From: Rhodospirillales bacterium
GTDB lineage: Bacteria; Pseudomonadota; Alphaproteobacteria; Rhodospirillales; Casp-alpha2
Length of the DNA: 5,085 nucleotides
Assembly: GCA_018664265.1 (NCBI GenBank)
Contig: JABJOR010000533.1
Location: 1-5,085 of the forward strand
Reading direction: 5' to 3'
Position 1 is the stretch's first letter; each line of letters starts with the position of its first letter. The translations under genes were made by a program, and so were the position numbers. Positions 1 to 5,085 of this stretch are shown here, in pieces. Under the pieces are notes generated by a model. That model saw only the letters and a list, made by a program, of their open reading frames with translations. It had not been told where the DNA came from and searched no databases.

Positions 1-21
1 AGTTGCTCGCCATGATTGGAA

Positions 22-44
22 GCCCGTCTATTATTGAAACGGGC
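22..44. repeat. Inverted repeat flanking the -35 element
   Basis: GCCCGT (22-27) and ACGGGC (39-44) are perfect reverse complements separated by 11 bases. The second arm begins on the last base of the proposed -35 box. No T-run follows on either strand, so an intrinsic terminator of an upstream gene is unlikely. A protein-binding site is the better guess. A six-base arm can arise by chance. Confidence 0.3.
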
Positions 45-62
45 AATGTCTGATGGCATAAT
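34..62 (+). promoter_or_regulatory. Probable sigma70-type promoter for the rquA operon
   Basis: A -35-like TTGAAA (34-39) and a -10-like CATAAT (57-62) each match the housekeeping consensus at five of six positions and are exactly 17 bases apart. Transcription would start near base 69, giving a leader of about 80 bases before rquA. It is the only convincing promoter seen ahead of the closely spaced genes. The -10 lies inside the 11-base palindrome GGCAT-A-ATGCC (55-65), and the -35 lies between the arms of another inverted repeat (22-27 and 39-44), so repressor or activator control is plausible. This is a consensus match by eye, not an experiment. Confidence 0.6.
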
Positions 63-77
63 GCCCACTAATGCCCA
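55..77. promoter_or_regulatory. Palindrome and tandem repeat over the -10: possible operator
   Basis: GGCAT-A-ATGCC (55-65) is a perfect 11-base palindrome around a central A and covers the proposed -10. It runs into a direct repeat in which TAATGCCCA occurs at 59-67 and again at 69-77, a 10-base period that would put both copies on the same face of the helix. Such a layout around the transcription start is typical of a regulator-binding region. No specific regulator can be named from it. Confidence 0.35.
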
Positions 78-85
78 TAAGGGAG

Positions 86-108
86 GCCGAATGATCTTGA
101 TCTTCGGC
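86..108 (+). promoter_or_regulatory. Leader RNA hairpin over the leader-peptide start
   Basis: GCCGAA (86-91) pairs with TTCGGC (103-108). After a bulged T at 92, GAT (93-95) pairs with ATC (100-102), leaving a CTTG loop (96-99), for nine base pairs in all. The ATG at 91-93 lies in the 5' arm and the last G of the SD-like GGGAGG (81-86) starts the stem, so folding would hide the leader start codon. No T-run follows, so it is not a terminator. It may tune translation of the leader peptide or protect the transcript; function is inferred only. Confidence 0.35.
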
Positions 109-129
109 ACAATAATAAGCGCCAGTTAG
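91..129 (+). CDS. Possible 12-residue leader peptide upstream of rquA
   Basis: An ATG at 91 follows the SD-like GGGAGG (81-86) after a four-base gap and opens a frame that reads MILIFGTIISAS before TAG at 127-129, ending 20 bases ahead of rquA. The peptide is short and hydrophobic, with no run of a single regulatory amino acid that would point to classic attenuation. Its initiation region nearly duplicates that of rquA, and a hairpin covers its start. It could be a regulatory upstream frame, a vestige of a duplicated gene start, or chance. Nothing in it is a recognisable domain. Confidence 0.3.
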   Translation: MILIFGTIISAS

Positions 130-149
130 AATAAAAATAAGGGGGCCTA

Positions 150-860
150 ATGGCCATTCCATCAAGCAGTAACACTGCAACCATCTCAAGCGTGAGTGCG
201 TTGCCAACGTATATGCATGAGGTTTACGAATGGGCTTACCTGAACCCGCGCAACGTAGGAATTCTGGACAACGAGATTGTTGTATCCACTATCCTGTGGG
301 GCAATTACAAGCGATTGAAGCAAGTTGTCCTGGATGAAATAAAACCAAATATGAGCGTTCTGCAGGTCGCCCATGTTTATGGCAGCCTTATTCCCGAGAT
401 GGCCCGGTGCCTGAATGAAGACGGTAAATTTGAACTTATCGACATATCTCCCTTGCAGATAACTGTCGCCGATAAAAAACTGGGCAACTTACCGAACGTA
501 ACAACGCGAATTGCTGATGCAACAAATCTTAATGACGAGCACCACGATCTGGTGAACTGTTTTTTTCTGCTCCACGAAATCCCCGACGATTACAAACGTC
601 GCGTGGTTGATACCTTGCTTTCAAAAATTAAGCCTGACGGAACGTTAATAATTGTGGATTATCATAAGCCACATCGCTTAAATCCTGTAAAACCGATCAT
701 GCGTTTTATTTTTCACTGGTTTGAACCTTTTGCAAAAGAGTTATGGGAACACGACATTCAGGATTATGCTACAAACCCGGATCAATATTCATGGCACAAG
801 GAAACCATCTTTGGCGGCCTGTACCAAAAACTTATCGTTAAAAGAAAACCGGAGACCTAG
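150..860 (+). CDS. rquA: RquA, rhodoquinone biosynthesis enzyme (class I SAM-methyltransferase fold)
   Basis: RquA converts ubiquinone to rhodoquinone by replacing a ring methoxy group with an amino group; rhodoquinone carries electrons to fumarate reductase at low oxygen. The 236-residue protein has the family's features: EWAYLNPRN (27-35), ILWGNYKRL (48-56), the non-standard SAM-binding turn LQVAHVYG (71-78) instead of a glycine-rich GxGxG, the acidic end of beta-2 at D98, LLHEIP (140-145), VDYHKP (169-174), FEPFAKELW (191-199) and a C-terminal FGGLYQKLI (221-229). The last three blocks separate RquA from UbiE-like methyltransferases. An in-frame TAA at 138-140 limits the start to ATG 150, with GGGGG at 141-145 as ribosome-binding site. 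It probably works at the inner face of the membrane, although no transmembrane helix is obvious. It heads a tight operon and looks AT-richer than the next gene. Identification rests on recalled family motifs. Confidence 0.9.
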   Translation: MAIPSSSNTATISSVSALPTYMHEVYEWAYLNPRNVGILDNEIVVSTILWGNYKRLKQVVLDEIKPNMSVLQVAHVYGSLIPEMARCLNEDGKFELIDISPLQITVADKKLGNLPNVTTRIADATNLNDEHHDLVNCFFLLHEIPDDYKRRVVDTLLSKIKPDGTLIIVDYHKPHRLNPVKPIMRFIFHWFEPFAKELWEHDIQDYATNPDQYSWHKETIFGGLYQKLIVKRKPET

Positions 861-863
861 GAC

Positions 864-2318
864 ATGAGCTCCATGGACTTTCGTCCAGTCTTCCTCGTCA
901 TCGGGATTTTGTTGACAACACTGGCTGTGTTTATGTGCATTCCGGCAATTGTCGACTGGTCTGTCGGGAATCCGGACTGGCAGGTCTTCATGGCGTCTGC
1001 CGGGGTAACGTTGTTCGTTGGTGTGGCCATGGCTTTCGCTTCCAATACAGGTGGCGCAAAGCTGAATATTCGCCAGGCTTTTGTCATGACCACCCTGTCA
1101 TGGGTGTTCCTGACAATTTTTGCTGCAATTCCGCTCTACTACAGTGAAATGGAGTTGAGCTACACAGACGCCTTCTTTGAAGCCATGTCAGGCCTGACCA
1201 CAACCGGGTCAACCGTCATAACCGGATTGGACTACGCCCCTCCTGGAATTTTGCTGTGGCGTGCCTTGCTGCAATGGATTGGCGGCATTGGTATCATTGT
1301 TATGGCAATTGCGATTTTGCCGTTGTTGCGTGTTGGTGGAATGCAGCTCTTTCGCATGGAGTCCTCTGAACAGGGCGACAAGGCCCTGCCACGCGCTGCC
1401 CAGGTGGCAGCTGTTATCGGGGTTATCTATCTGGTGCTGACCCTGATCTGGTCAGCTGCATACTGGTTTGCCGGAATGAGCGGCTTTGATTCTATCGCTC
1501 ATGCCATGACAACCATCGCCACAGGCGGGTTCTCTACATCAGACGAATCATTCGGGTATTTCAACAGTCCGACAATTGATACGATTGCTACACTTGGCAT
1601 GCTCATGGGGGCATTACCATTTCTGCATTATATGAAAACCATGCAGGGAAACTGGACAGCCTTGATCATGGATTCTCAGGTTCAGTGGTTTATGGCTGCC
1701 GTTGTCATGGCCATTATGGTCGCCACAGGCTGGTTATGGCTGGATGAAGGCCGCTCCCTTATCACGGCCTTCCGCTATGCATCCTTTAATGTTGTCTCTA
1801 TTATTACCGGCACCGGATACGCCAGCGAGGATTACACTCTGTGGGGCGCATTTGCCACGCCGTTGTTCTTCTTCATTATGTTCATCGGCGGCTGTGCCGG
1901 CTCAACCACATGCGGCATCAAGGTTTTCCGTTTTCAGGTTCTTTATTCCGCAGCCCGCACCCAGATGAAGCACTTGCTTCAACCTCACGGCATTTTCGTC
2001 CCGCAATATAATAATCGCCCCATTTCAGATGAAGTCATGACCTCGGTATTGAGCTTCTTCTTTGTTTTTGGTGTTTGTTACGCCTTGCTGGCTCTGGGGC
2101 TTGGTATGCTTGGCCTTGATTTCCTGTCGGCTATTTCCAGTGCTGCAACATCAATCTCGAATGTAGGTCCGGCACTGGGTCCCATTGTTGGCCCGGCCGG
2201 AAATTTTCAATCTTTGCCTGACGCGGCAAAGTGGTTACTGTCCGGGGGAATGCTATTGGGACGATTGGAGCTGTTTACAGTTCTAATTTTGTTCACCCGA
2301 TCTTTCTGGAGAGGTTGA
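864..2318 (+). CDS. trkH: TrkH-family potassium uptake protein (Trk system membrane subunit)
   Basis: This is an inner-membrane K+ channel/transporter of the TrkH/KtrB/HKT superfamily. Its 484 residues fit the usual bacterial TrkH length and are mostly hydrophobic helices. The four selectivity-filter loops are visible in order: TTTGST (112-117), ATGGFST (219-225), ITGTGYAS (314-321) and SNVGPALG (432-439). Other conserved blocks are QWIGGIGI (137-144), GGCAGSTTCGIKVFR (342-356) and GRLELFTVL (466-474). TrkH normally needs the cytoplasmic NAD/ATP-binding gating protein TrkA, which is not encoded here. ATG 864 follows the rquA stop by three bases, with GGAGA (851-855) inside the rquA end as ribosome-binding site; a second in-frame ATG at 873 is less well spaced. 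The TAG-GAC-ATG junction keeps it in the same frame as rquA. It ends TGA-TAA directly before the next ATG. No frame damage is seen. Confidence 0.95.
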   Translation: MSSMDFRPVFLVIGILLTTLAVFMCIPAIVDWSVGNPDWQVFMASAGVTLFVGVAMAFASNTGGAKLNIRQAFVMTTLSWVFLTIFAAIPLYYSEMELSYTDAFFEAMSGLTTTGSTVITGLDYAPPGILLWRALLQWIGGIGIIVMAIAILPLLRVGGMQLFRMESSEQGDKALPRAAQVAAVIGVIYLVLTLIWSAAYWFAGMSGFDSIAHAMTTIATGGFSTSDESFGYFNSPTIDTIATLGMLMGALPFLHYMKTMQGNWTALIMDSQVQWFMAAVVMAIMVATGWLWLDEGRSLITAFRYASFNVVSIITGTGYASEDYTLWGAFATPLFFFIMFIGGCAGSTTCGIKVFRFQVLYSAARTQMKHLLQPHGIFVPQYNNRPISDEVMTSVLSFFFVFGVCYALLALGLGMLGLDFLSAISSAATSISNVGPALGPIVGPAGNFQSLPDAAKWLLSGGMLLGRLELFTVLILFTRSFWRG

Positions 2319-2321
2319 TAA

Positions 2322-3800
2322 ATGAGTGAGCCCGACAACCCGTTTGAAATGGACGAAGAAACCTTCCGTGCGCTTGGGCACAAGATGATTGACCAGATCG
2401 CAGATTTCATCAGCAACGTTGAAGATTGGCCCGCAGCCCCCGATATTGCCCCCGAAAATGTCCACGACATATTACCAGTCCAGACGCTTCCAGAGCACGG
2501 AATGTCAAGCGACGACCTCATCAGCGAGGCCATAAAGCTTGTTATTGGCAACTCACGCATTAACGCCCACCCCAAAAGTTGGGGCTATATCATTGGCTCC
2601 CCTGCCCCGATTGGTATTCTTGGCGATCTGTTGGCGTCTGCCATCAATCCTAATCTGGCAGCTTGGGATTCAGCTCCCGTGGCAACCGAAATTGAACTTC
2701 AGACTGTAAGCTGGATAGCAGAACTTATCGGCTATCCGTCAAATTGCGGTGGCATTTTTACCAGTGGGGGGAACATGGCCAACATTGTTGGATTCCTTGC
2801 TGCACGGCGTCGCATGGGTGGTAGCAATTTACGTCAGAATGGCGTCGGGAAGCTCCAGCAACGTATTCTTTATGCCACCCGCGAAACCCATACCTGGATC
2901 GAAAAAGCGGCTGACATATCCGGTATGGGAACAGATTCAATTCACTGGATCGACACCGATAACGAACAACGTATGGACCTTGATCACTTACGTGACCGTC
3001 TTGAAGAAGACAAGGATAACCTTTTCAAGCCATACCTGCTTGTAGGTTCGGCTGGCACAGTCAGCACAGGCTCCATTGATCCTTTGGTGGAAATGGCCGA
3101 GATCTCGAAACAGAATAATATGTGGTTCCATGTGGACGGAGCCTATGGCGGATTTGCTGCATCATCTTCAAAGGATGTACCCGAAGATATTTACGGCTTG
3201 CGTGAAGCAGACTCCATCGCCATTGATGCCCATAAATGGATGTTCGCCCCGCTGGAGGCTGGCGTCGCACTGGTGCGCGATAAACAGGTTATGCTAGACA
3301 CCTTCAGCTTTGATCCACCCTATTACCATAATCGGAACAACAAGCAGGTCACCCACTTTCATCAATATGGTCCACAAAATTCGCGATGTTTCCGGGCTTT
3401 GAAAGCATGGCTGATTTTGCGTCAAGCCGGGCGCAGTGGTTATGTTGCAACACTCGATCACAATATTGAACTTGCCAAAATCATGCATGAAGCCATGATT
3501 GCAGCCCCTGAAATCGAAGCTTTCACGCGACGGCTCAGCATTAATACTTTTCGTTACGTGCCAGAACACGGCCTGCCGAAAGACCGTAAAGAACGAGAAG
3601 TTTACCTCAATGATTTAAACACCCGGCTGTTAACGGCTGTTCAAAGAGGCGGTGAAGCCCATATATCCAACGCCATTGTCAAAGGCAAATTCCTGCTCAG
3701 GACCTGCATCACAAACTTCCGCACCCGTGAGTCCGATGTCCGAAGCCTGCCGGAAATTATTGTCCGAACAGGCCATGGCCTGCACGGCGAAATTGGTTAA
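2322..3800 (+). CDS. PLP-dependent group II amino-acid decarboxylase, substrate uncertain
   Basis: The 492-residue protein belongs to the fold-type I group II decarboxylases (aromatic-L-amino-acid, tyrosine, histidine, glutamate and diaminobutyrate decarboxylases). Visible landmarks are HPKSWGYIIGSPAP (83-96), the phosphate-binding region SGGNMAN (148-154), the ring-stacking histidine H190 in THTW, HVDGAYGG (270-277) with D272 placed to pair with the pyridine nitrogen, and IDAHKW (301-306) with K305 as the expected Schiff-base lysine. It probably acts in the cytoplasm, releasing CO2 and an amine and consuming a proton. The N-terminal part (FRALGHKMIDQIADF and following) and length are closest to aromatic-amino-acid-decarboxylase-like enzymes, but the substrate cannot be read from motifs. 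GGAGAGG (2308-2314) overlaps the trkH end, eight bases before the ATG, supporting translation as part of the operon. All catalytic landmarks are intact. Confidence 0.9.
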   Translation: MSEPDNPFEMDEETFRALGHKMIDQIADFISNVEDWPAAPDIAPENVHDILPVQTLPEHGMSSDDLISEAIKLVIGNSRINAHPKSWGYIIGSPAPIGILGDLLASAINPNLAAWDSAPVATEIELQTVSWIAELIGYPSNCGGIFTSGGNMANIVGFLAARRRMGGSNLRQNGVGKLQQRILYATRETHTWIEKAADISGMGTDSIHWIDTDNEQRMDLDHLRDRLEEDKDNLFKPYLLVGSAGTVSTGSIDPLVEMAEISKQNNMWFHVDGAYGGFAASSSKDVPEDIYGLREADSIAIDAHKWMFAPLEAGVALVRDKQVMLDTFSFDPPYYHNRNNKQVTHFHQYGPQNSRCFRALKAWLILRQAGRSGYVATLDHNIELAKIMHEAMIAAPEIEAFTRRLSINTFRYVPEHGLPKDRKEREVYLNDLNTRLLTAVQRGGEAHISNAIVKGKFLLRTCITNFRTRESDVRSLPEIIVRTGHGLHGEIG

Positions 3801-3847
3801 GTAAAACAGAGCCTGCATGGGCACTGGGTCAGAATGGTGACAAATAA

Positions 3848-4612
3848 ATGGCAATAGCCAAGAAGGATCAAATTCGAGCATTGCTAAAAAGCATCGAGAC
3901 CGGTGAACCCGGACCAATTGCTGTCGTGAATGAGGAAAAATACATTCAACACAATCCTCAAACTCACGAAGGAAGTGAGGGGTTGGCGGCCTTATTTCAA
4001 CGACTATCCAAAACCTCTCCCAGTGTAAACATTGTGCGTGCCTTTGAGGACGGTGATTTCGTCTTCGCCCATACCGAGTACAATTTTTCACGCAGGAATA
4101 TCGGATTTGAGGTCTTCCGTTTTGAAAATGGTCAGGCGGTGGAACACTGGGACAACATTCAAGAACGGCTGGGGCCTAATCAATCGGGCCACACTATGGT
4201 GGATGGCCCAATCGCTGCCGTTGACCATGAACTGACGGAAAATAACCGGGCCTTGGTTCGATCTTTTATTGAAACAATTCTTCTAGGTGGCCAACTCGAC
4301 AGGCTGACGGACTACATCAACGATAGCAATTACATTGAACATAACCCGCGCCTTGGAGATGGAGTGGATACATTACGTCTTGAATTGGAGGCAATGTACA
4401 AAGACAGCAAACGCATAGATTATCACCATATCCACCGGATTTTAGCCGAGGGAAATTTTGTGCTTTGTATTGGCGAGGGTGACTTTGACGGCATCCATTC
4501 CGCCTTCTACGACCTCTTTCGAGTTGCCGAGGGGAAACTCGTGGAGCACTGGGACACCACTGAAAAGATAGCCCTCCGTAAAGAGTGGAAAAACAATAAC
4601 GGTAAGTTTTGA
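3848..4612 (+). CDS. Tandem SnoaL/NTF2-like domain protein
   Basis: The 254 residues are two copies of a SnoaL-like (NTF2-fold) domain, about 5-110 and 133-245. Matching blocks show the duplication: YIQHNP (32-37) with YIEHNP (162-167), and VEHWD (98-102) with VEHWD (232-236). The fold is a cone-shaped pocket used by ketosteroid isomerase, SnoaL cyclases and many uncharacterised small-molecule-binding proteins; the YIxHNP and EHWD blocks are typical of bacterial SnoaL-like aldol-condensation-type annotations. No signal peptide or membrane segment is seen, so it is probably cytoplasmic. An in-frame TAA immediately precedes ATG 3848, fixing the start, and the ribosome-binding site is a weak GGTGA (3836-3840). 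It follows the decarboxylase after 47 bases without a visible terminator, so co-transcription is likely but less certain than for the first three genes. Its substrate is unknown. Confidence 0.8.
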   Translation: MAIAKKDQIRALLKSIETGEPGPIAVVNEEKYIQHNPQTHEGSEGLAALFQRLSKTSPSVNIVRAFEDGDFVFAHTEYNFSRRNIGFEVFRFENGQAVEHWDNIQERLGPNQSGHTMVDGPIAAVDHELTENNRALVRSFIETILLGGQLDRLTDYINDSNYIEHNPRLGDGVDTLRLELEAMYKDSKRIDYHHIHRILAEGNFVLCIGEGDFDGIHSAFYDLFRVAEGKLVEHWDTTEKIALRKEWKNNNGKF

Positions 4613-4697
4613 AGCATGAGTTATGTGCATCAATTCGCACTCCTTATATCATTTTTCTCTGACGGGCGATCCTTACAATACTGGATAGGTACAAAAC

Positions 4698-4970
4698 TCA
4701 AAGATTAAATTTTTTGATAATTTCCATAGCGCATTCCGCAGGTAATTTCTCACTAGTATTCATTTCCAGATCGTAGGAACCCCCTTTATGGACAAGATCG
4801 AACTGTCCACGGGCTAGCCCTACAACTCTATCTCCACGTTTACGTTCGCGGGCTTCGAGAATTTCCAAGGGGGCAGAAACACCAATGAAATGTAGATCAA
4901 AAGATGACAGTAATGATGCATATTCATCTGCTTCATCGTTCAACATGACATCATCAATAATTAGTCGGCC
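4698..4970 (-). pseudogene. 5'-truncated chloramphenicol-phosphotransferase-like remnant
   Basis: Read on the minus strand, 90 codons after an in-frame TAG (4971-4973) match the C-terminal half of chloramphenicol 3-O-phosphotransferase-like P-loop kinases. The segment begins GRLIIDDV, then FIGVSAPLEILEARERKRGDR, GLARGQFDLVHKG, YDLEMNTS and an ECAMEII tail, each with a counterpart in the Streptomyces venezuelae enzyme as recalled (IIIDDV, VGVRC, ARGDRVAG, VHEG, YDVEVDT, ECAW). Family members are near 180 residues; the Walker A loop and the catalytic aspartate, both N-terminal, are missing. ATG 4946 has no ribosome-binding site and lies inside the conserved block, so it is not a real start. In a shifted frame, 4974-5016 reads WESFIAMASSAFL, which resembles the helix normally preceding IIDDV. 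Decay by frameshift plus stop, rather than a clean break at 4970, is therefore possible. It is convergent with the SnoaL-like gene and is unlikely to give an active kinase. Confidence 0.75.
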
Positions 4971-5027
4971 CTAAAAAAGCACTCGAAGCCATAGCTATAA
5001 AGGATTCCCATCTCTTTTAGCGTGTTG

Positions 5028-5073
5028 TAAACTGCAACTAATCGAATTCCCCGGTTAAAAAGGTTGCAGTTTA
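5028..5073. repeat. Perfect 11-bp inverted repeat with 24-base spacer
   Basis: TAAACTGCAAC (5028-5038) and GTTGCAGTTTA (5063-5073) are exact reverse complements. The left arm is also part of an imperfect palindrome, GTTGTA-AAC-TGCAAC (5024-5038). The right arm ends on the A of a possible plus-strand ATG (5073-5075). Candidate roles are a paired operator, an RNA stem-loop over a start region, or the end of an inserted element next to the broken kinase gene. No T-run follows immediately, so it is not an obvious intrinsic terminator. Confidence 0.5.
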
Positions 5074-5085
5074 TGCTCAAGAAAA
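5073..5085 (+). CDS. Possible start of a gene running off the right edge
   Basis: ATG at 5073 is preceded by AAAAAGG (5057-5063), a fair ribosome-binding site nine bases upstream, and reads M-L-K-K before the window ends. Only four codons are visible, so no product can be named. Its link to the inverted repeat just upstream would fit either a regulated gene or a transposase near an element end. The call is weak, because a short ATG with an A/G stretch occurs often by chance. Confidence 0.2.

Larger units (their letters stand above)
77..152 (+). repeat. Duplicated translation-initiation segment
   Basis: Bases 77-93 (ATAAGGGAGGCCGAATG) and 137-152 (ATAAGGGGGCCTAATG) align with one gap and one mismatch. 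Each holds a purine-rich Shine-Dalgarno-like stretch followed by ATG. The second copy is the start of rquA; the first begins a 12-codon open frame. The 60-base offset and near identity suggest a local duplication of the gene start or a maintained leader-peptide arrangement. Confidence 0.5.

Noticed and set aside
3..53. Open frame from the left edge ending at TGA 51-53 (LLAMIGSPSIIETGNV), possible end of an upstream gene
   Set aside because: Only 16 codons are visible, no family is recognisable, and it runs through the proposed promoter. It is too short to support.
1702..1968. 88-codon plus-strand frame within trkH
   Set aside because: It is an alternative frame inside a gene with clear selectivity-filter motifs, and shows no family features of its own.
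3769..3782. 14-base perfect palindrome CAGGCCATGGCCTG near the end of the decarboxylase gene
   Set aside because: It lies fully inside the coding region, encodes ordinary residues (TGHGL context) and has no partner copies or T-run. Chance is sufficient.
3630..4091. 153-codon minus-strand frame across the decarboxylase/SnoaL-like junction
   Set aside because: It is antisense to two well-supported genes and has no recognisable domain. It is a shadow frame.
4625..4660. Weak stem GTGC/GCAC (4625-4628, 4637-4640) followed by a T-rich stretch, as a terminator after the SnoaL-like gene
   Set aside because: The stem is only four base pairs and the T-run starts more than ten bases later, so an intrinsic terminator is not supported. 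No other terminator was seen in 4613-4697.
4698..4946. Intact 82-residue minus-strand gene starting at ATG 4946
   Set aside because: The conserved IIDDV block lies just upstream of this ATG, there is no ribosome-binding site, and the nucleotide-binding half is missing. A truncated remnant explains it better.
4961..5083. Minus-strand frame open from the right edge, 40 codons ending at TAA 4961-4963
   Set aside because: An open run of this length is expected by chance in one of several frames. The reading (…VAVYNTLKEMGILYSYGF…) matches no family I recognise and overlaps the start of the kinase remnant.

Overview
The window looks like a piece of an alphaproteobacterial chromosome of moderate GC content. 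That placement is an inference from protein style: a short TrkH and an RquA-type enzyme, both familiar from rhodoquinone-making Rhodospirillales-like bacteria. No rRNA, tRNA, CRISPR array or complete mobile element is visible.

Bases 1-149 form a dense control region. A good sigma70-type promoter (TTGAAA, 17 bases, CATAAT at 34-62) is wrapped in small palindromes. It is followed by a leader that can encode a 12-residue peptide (91-129), whose ribosome-binding and start region is almost a copy of the one used by the first gene. A 9-bp hairpin sits on the start of that leader peptide.

Bases 150-4612 hold four plus-strand genes. They are rquA (rhodoquinone biosynthesis, 150-860), a TrkH-type potassium channel/transporter subunit (864-2318), a PLP-dependent group II amino-acid decarboxylase (2322-3800) and a tandem-domain SnoaL/NTF2-like protein (3848-4612). 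The first three are separated by only 3 bases each, so they almost certainly form one operon. The fourth follows after 47 bases and may be co-transcribed. Rhodoquinone supports fumarate respiration at low oxygen, K+ uptake supports pH and membrane-potential control, and amino-acid decarboxylation consumes a proton. A shared role in low-oxygen or acid adaptation is therefore a reasonable hypothesis, but it is not shown by the sequence.

Bases 4613-5085 look like a decayed or rearranged border. On the minus strand lies the C-terminal half of a chloramphenicol-phosphotransferase-like protein (4698-4970) with no N-terminal nucleotide-binding half. Beyond the breakpoint is unassigned sequence with a perfect 11-bp inverted repeat (5028-5038 and 5063-5073). 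The right arm of this repeat ends on a possible start codon of a plus-strand gene that runs off the window.

The strongest candidate for something undescribed is the fused context: rquA leading an operon with a K+ transporter and a decarboxylase, behind a leader peptide with a duplicated initiation site.
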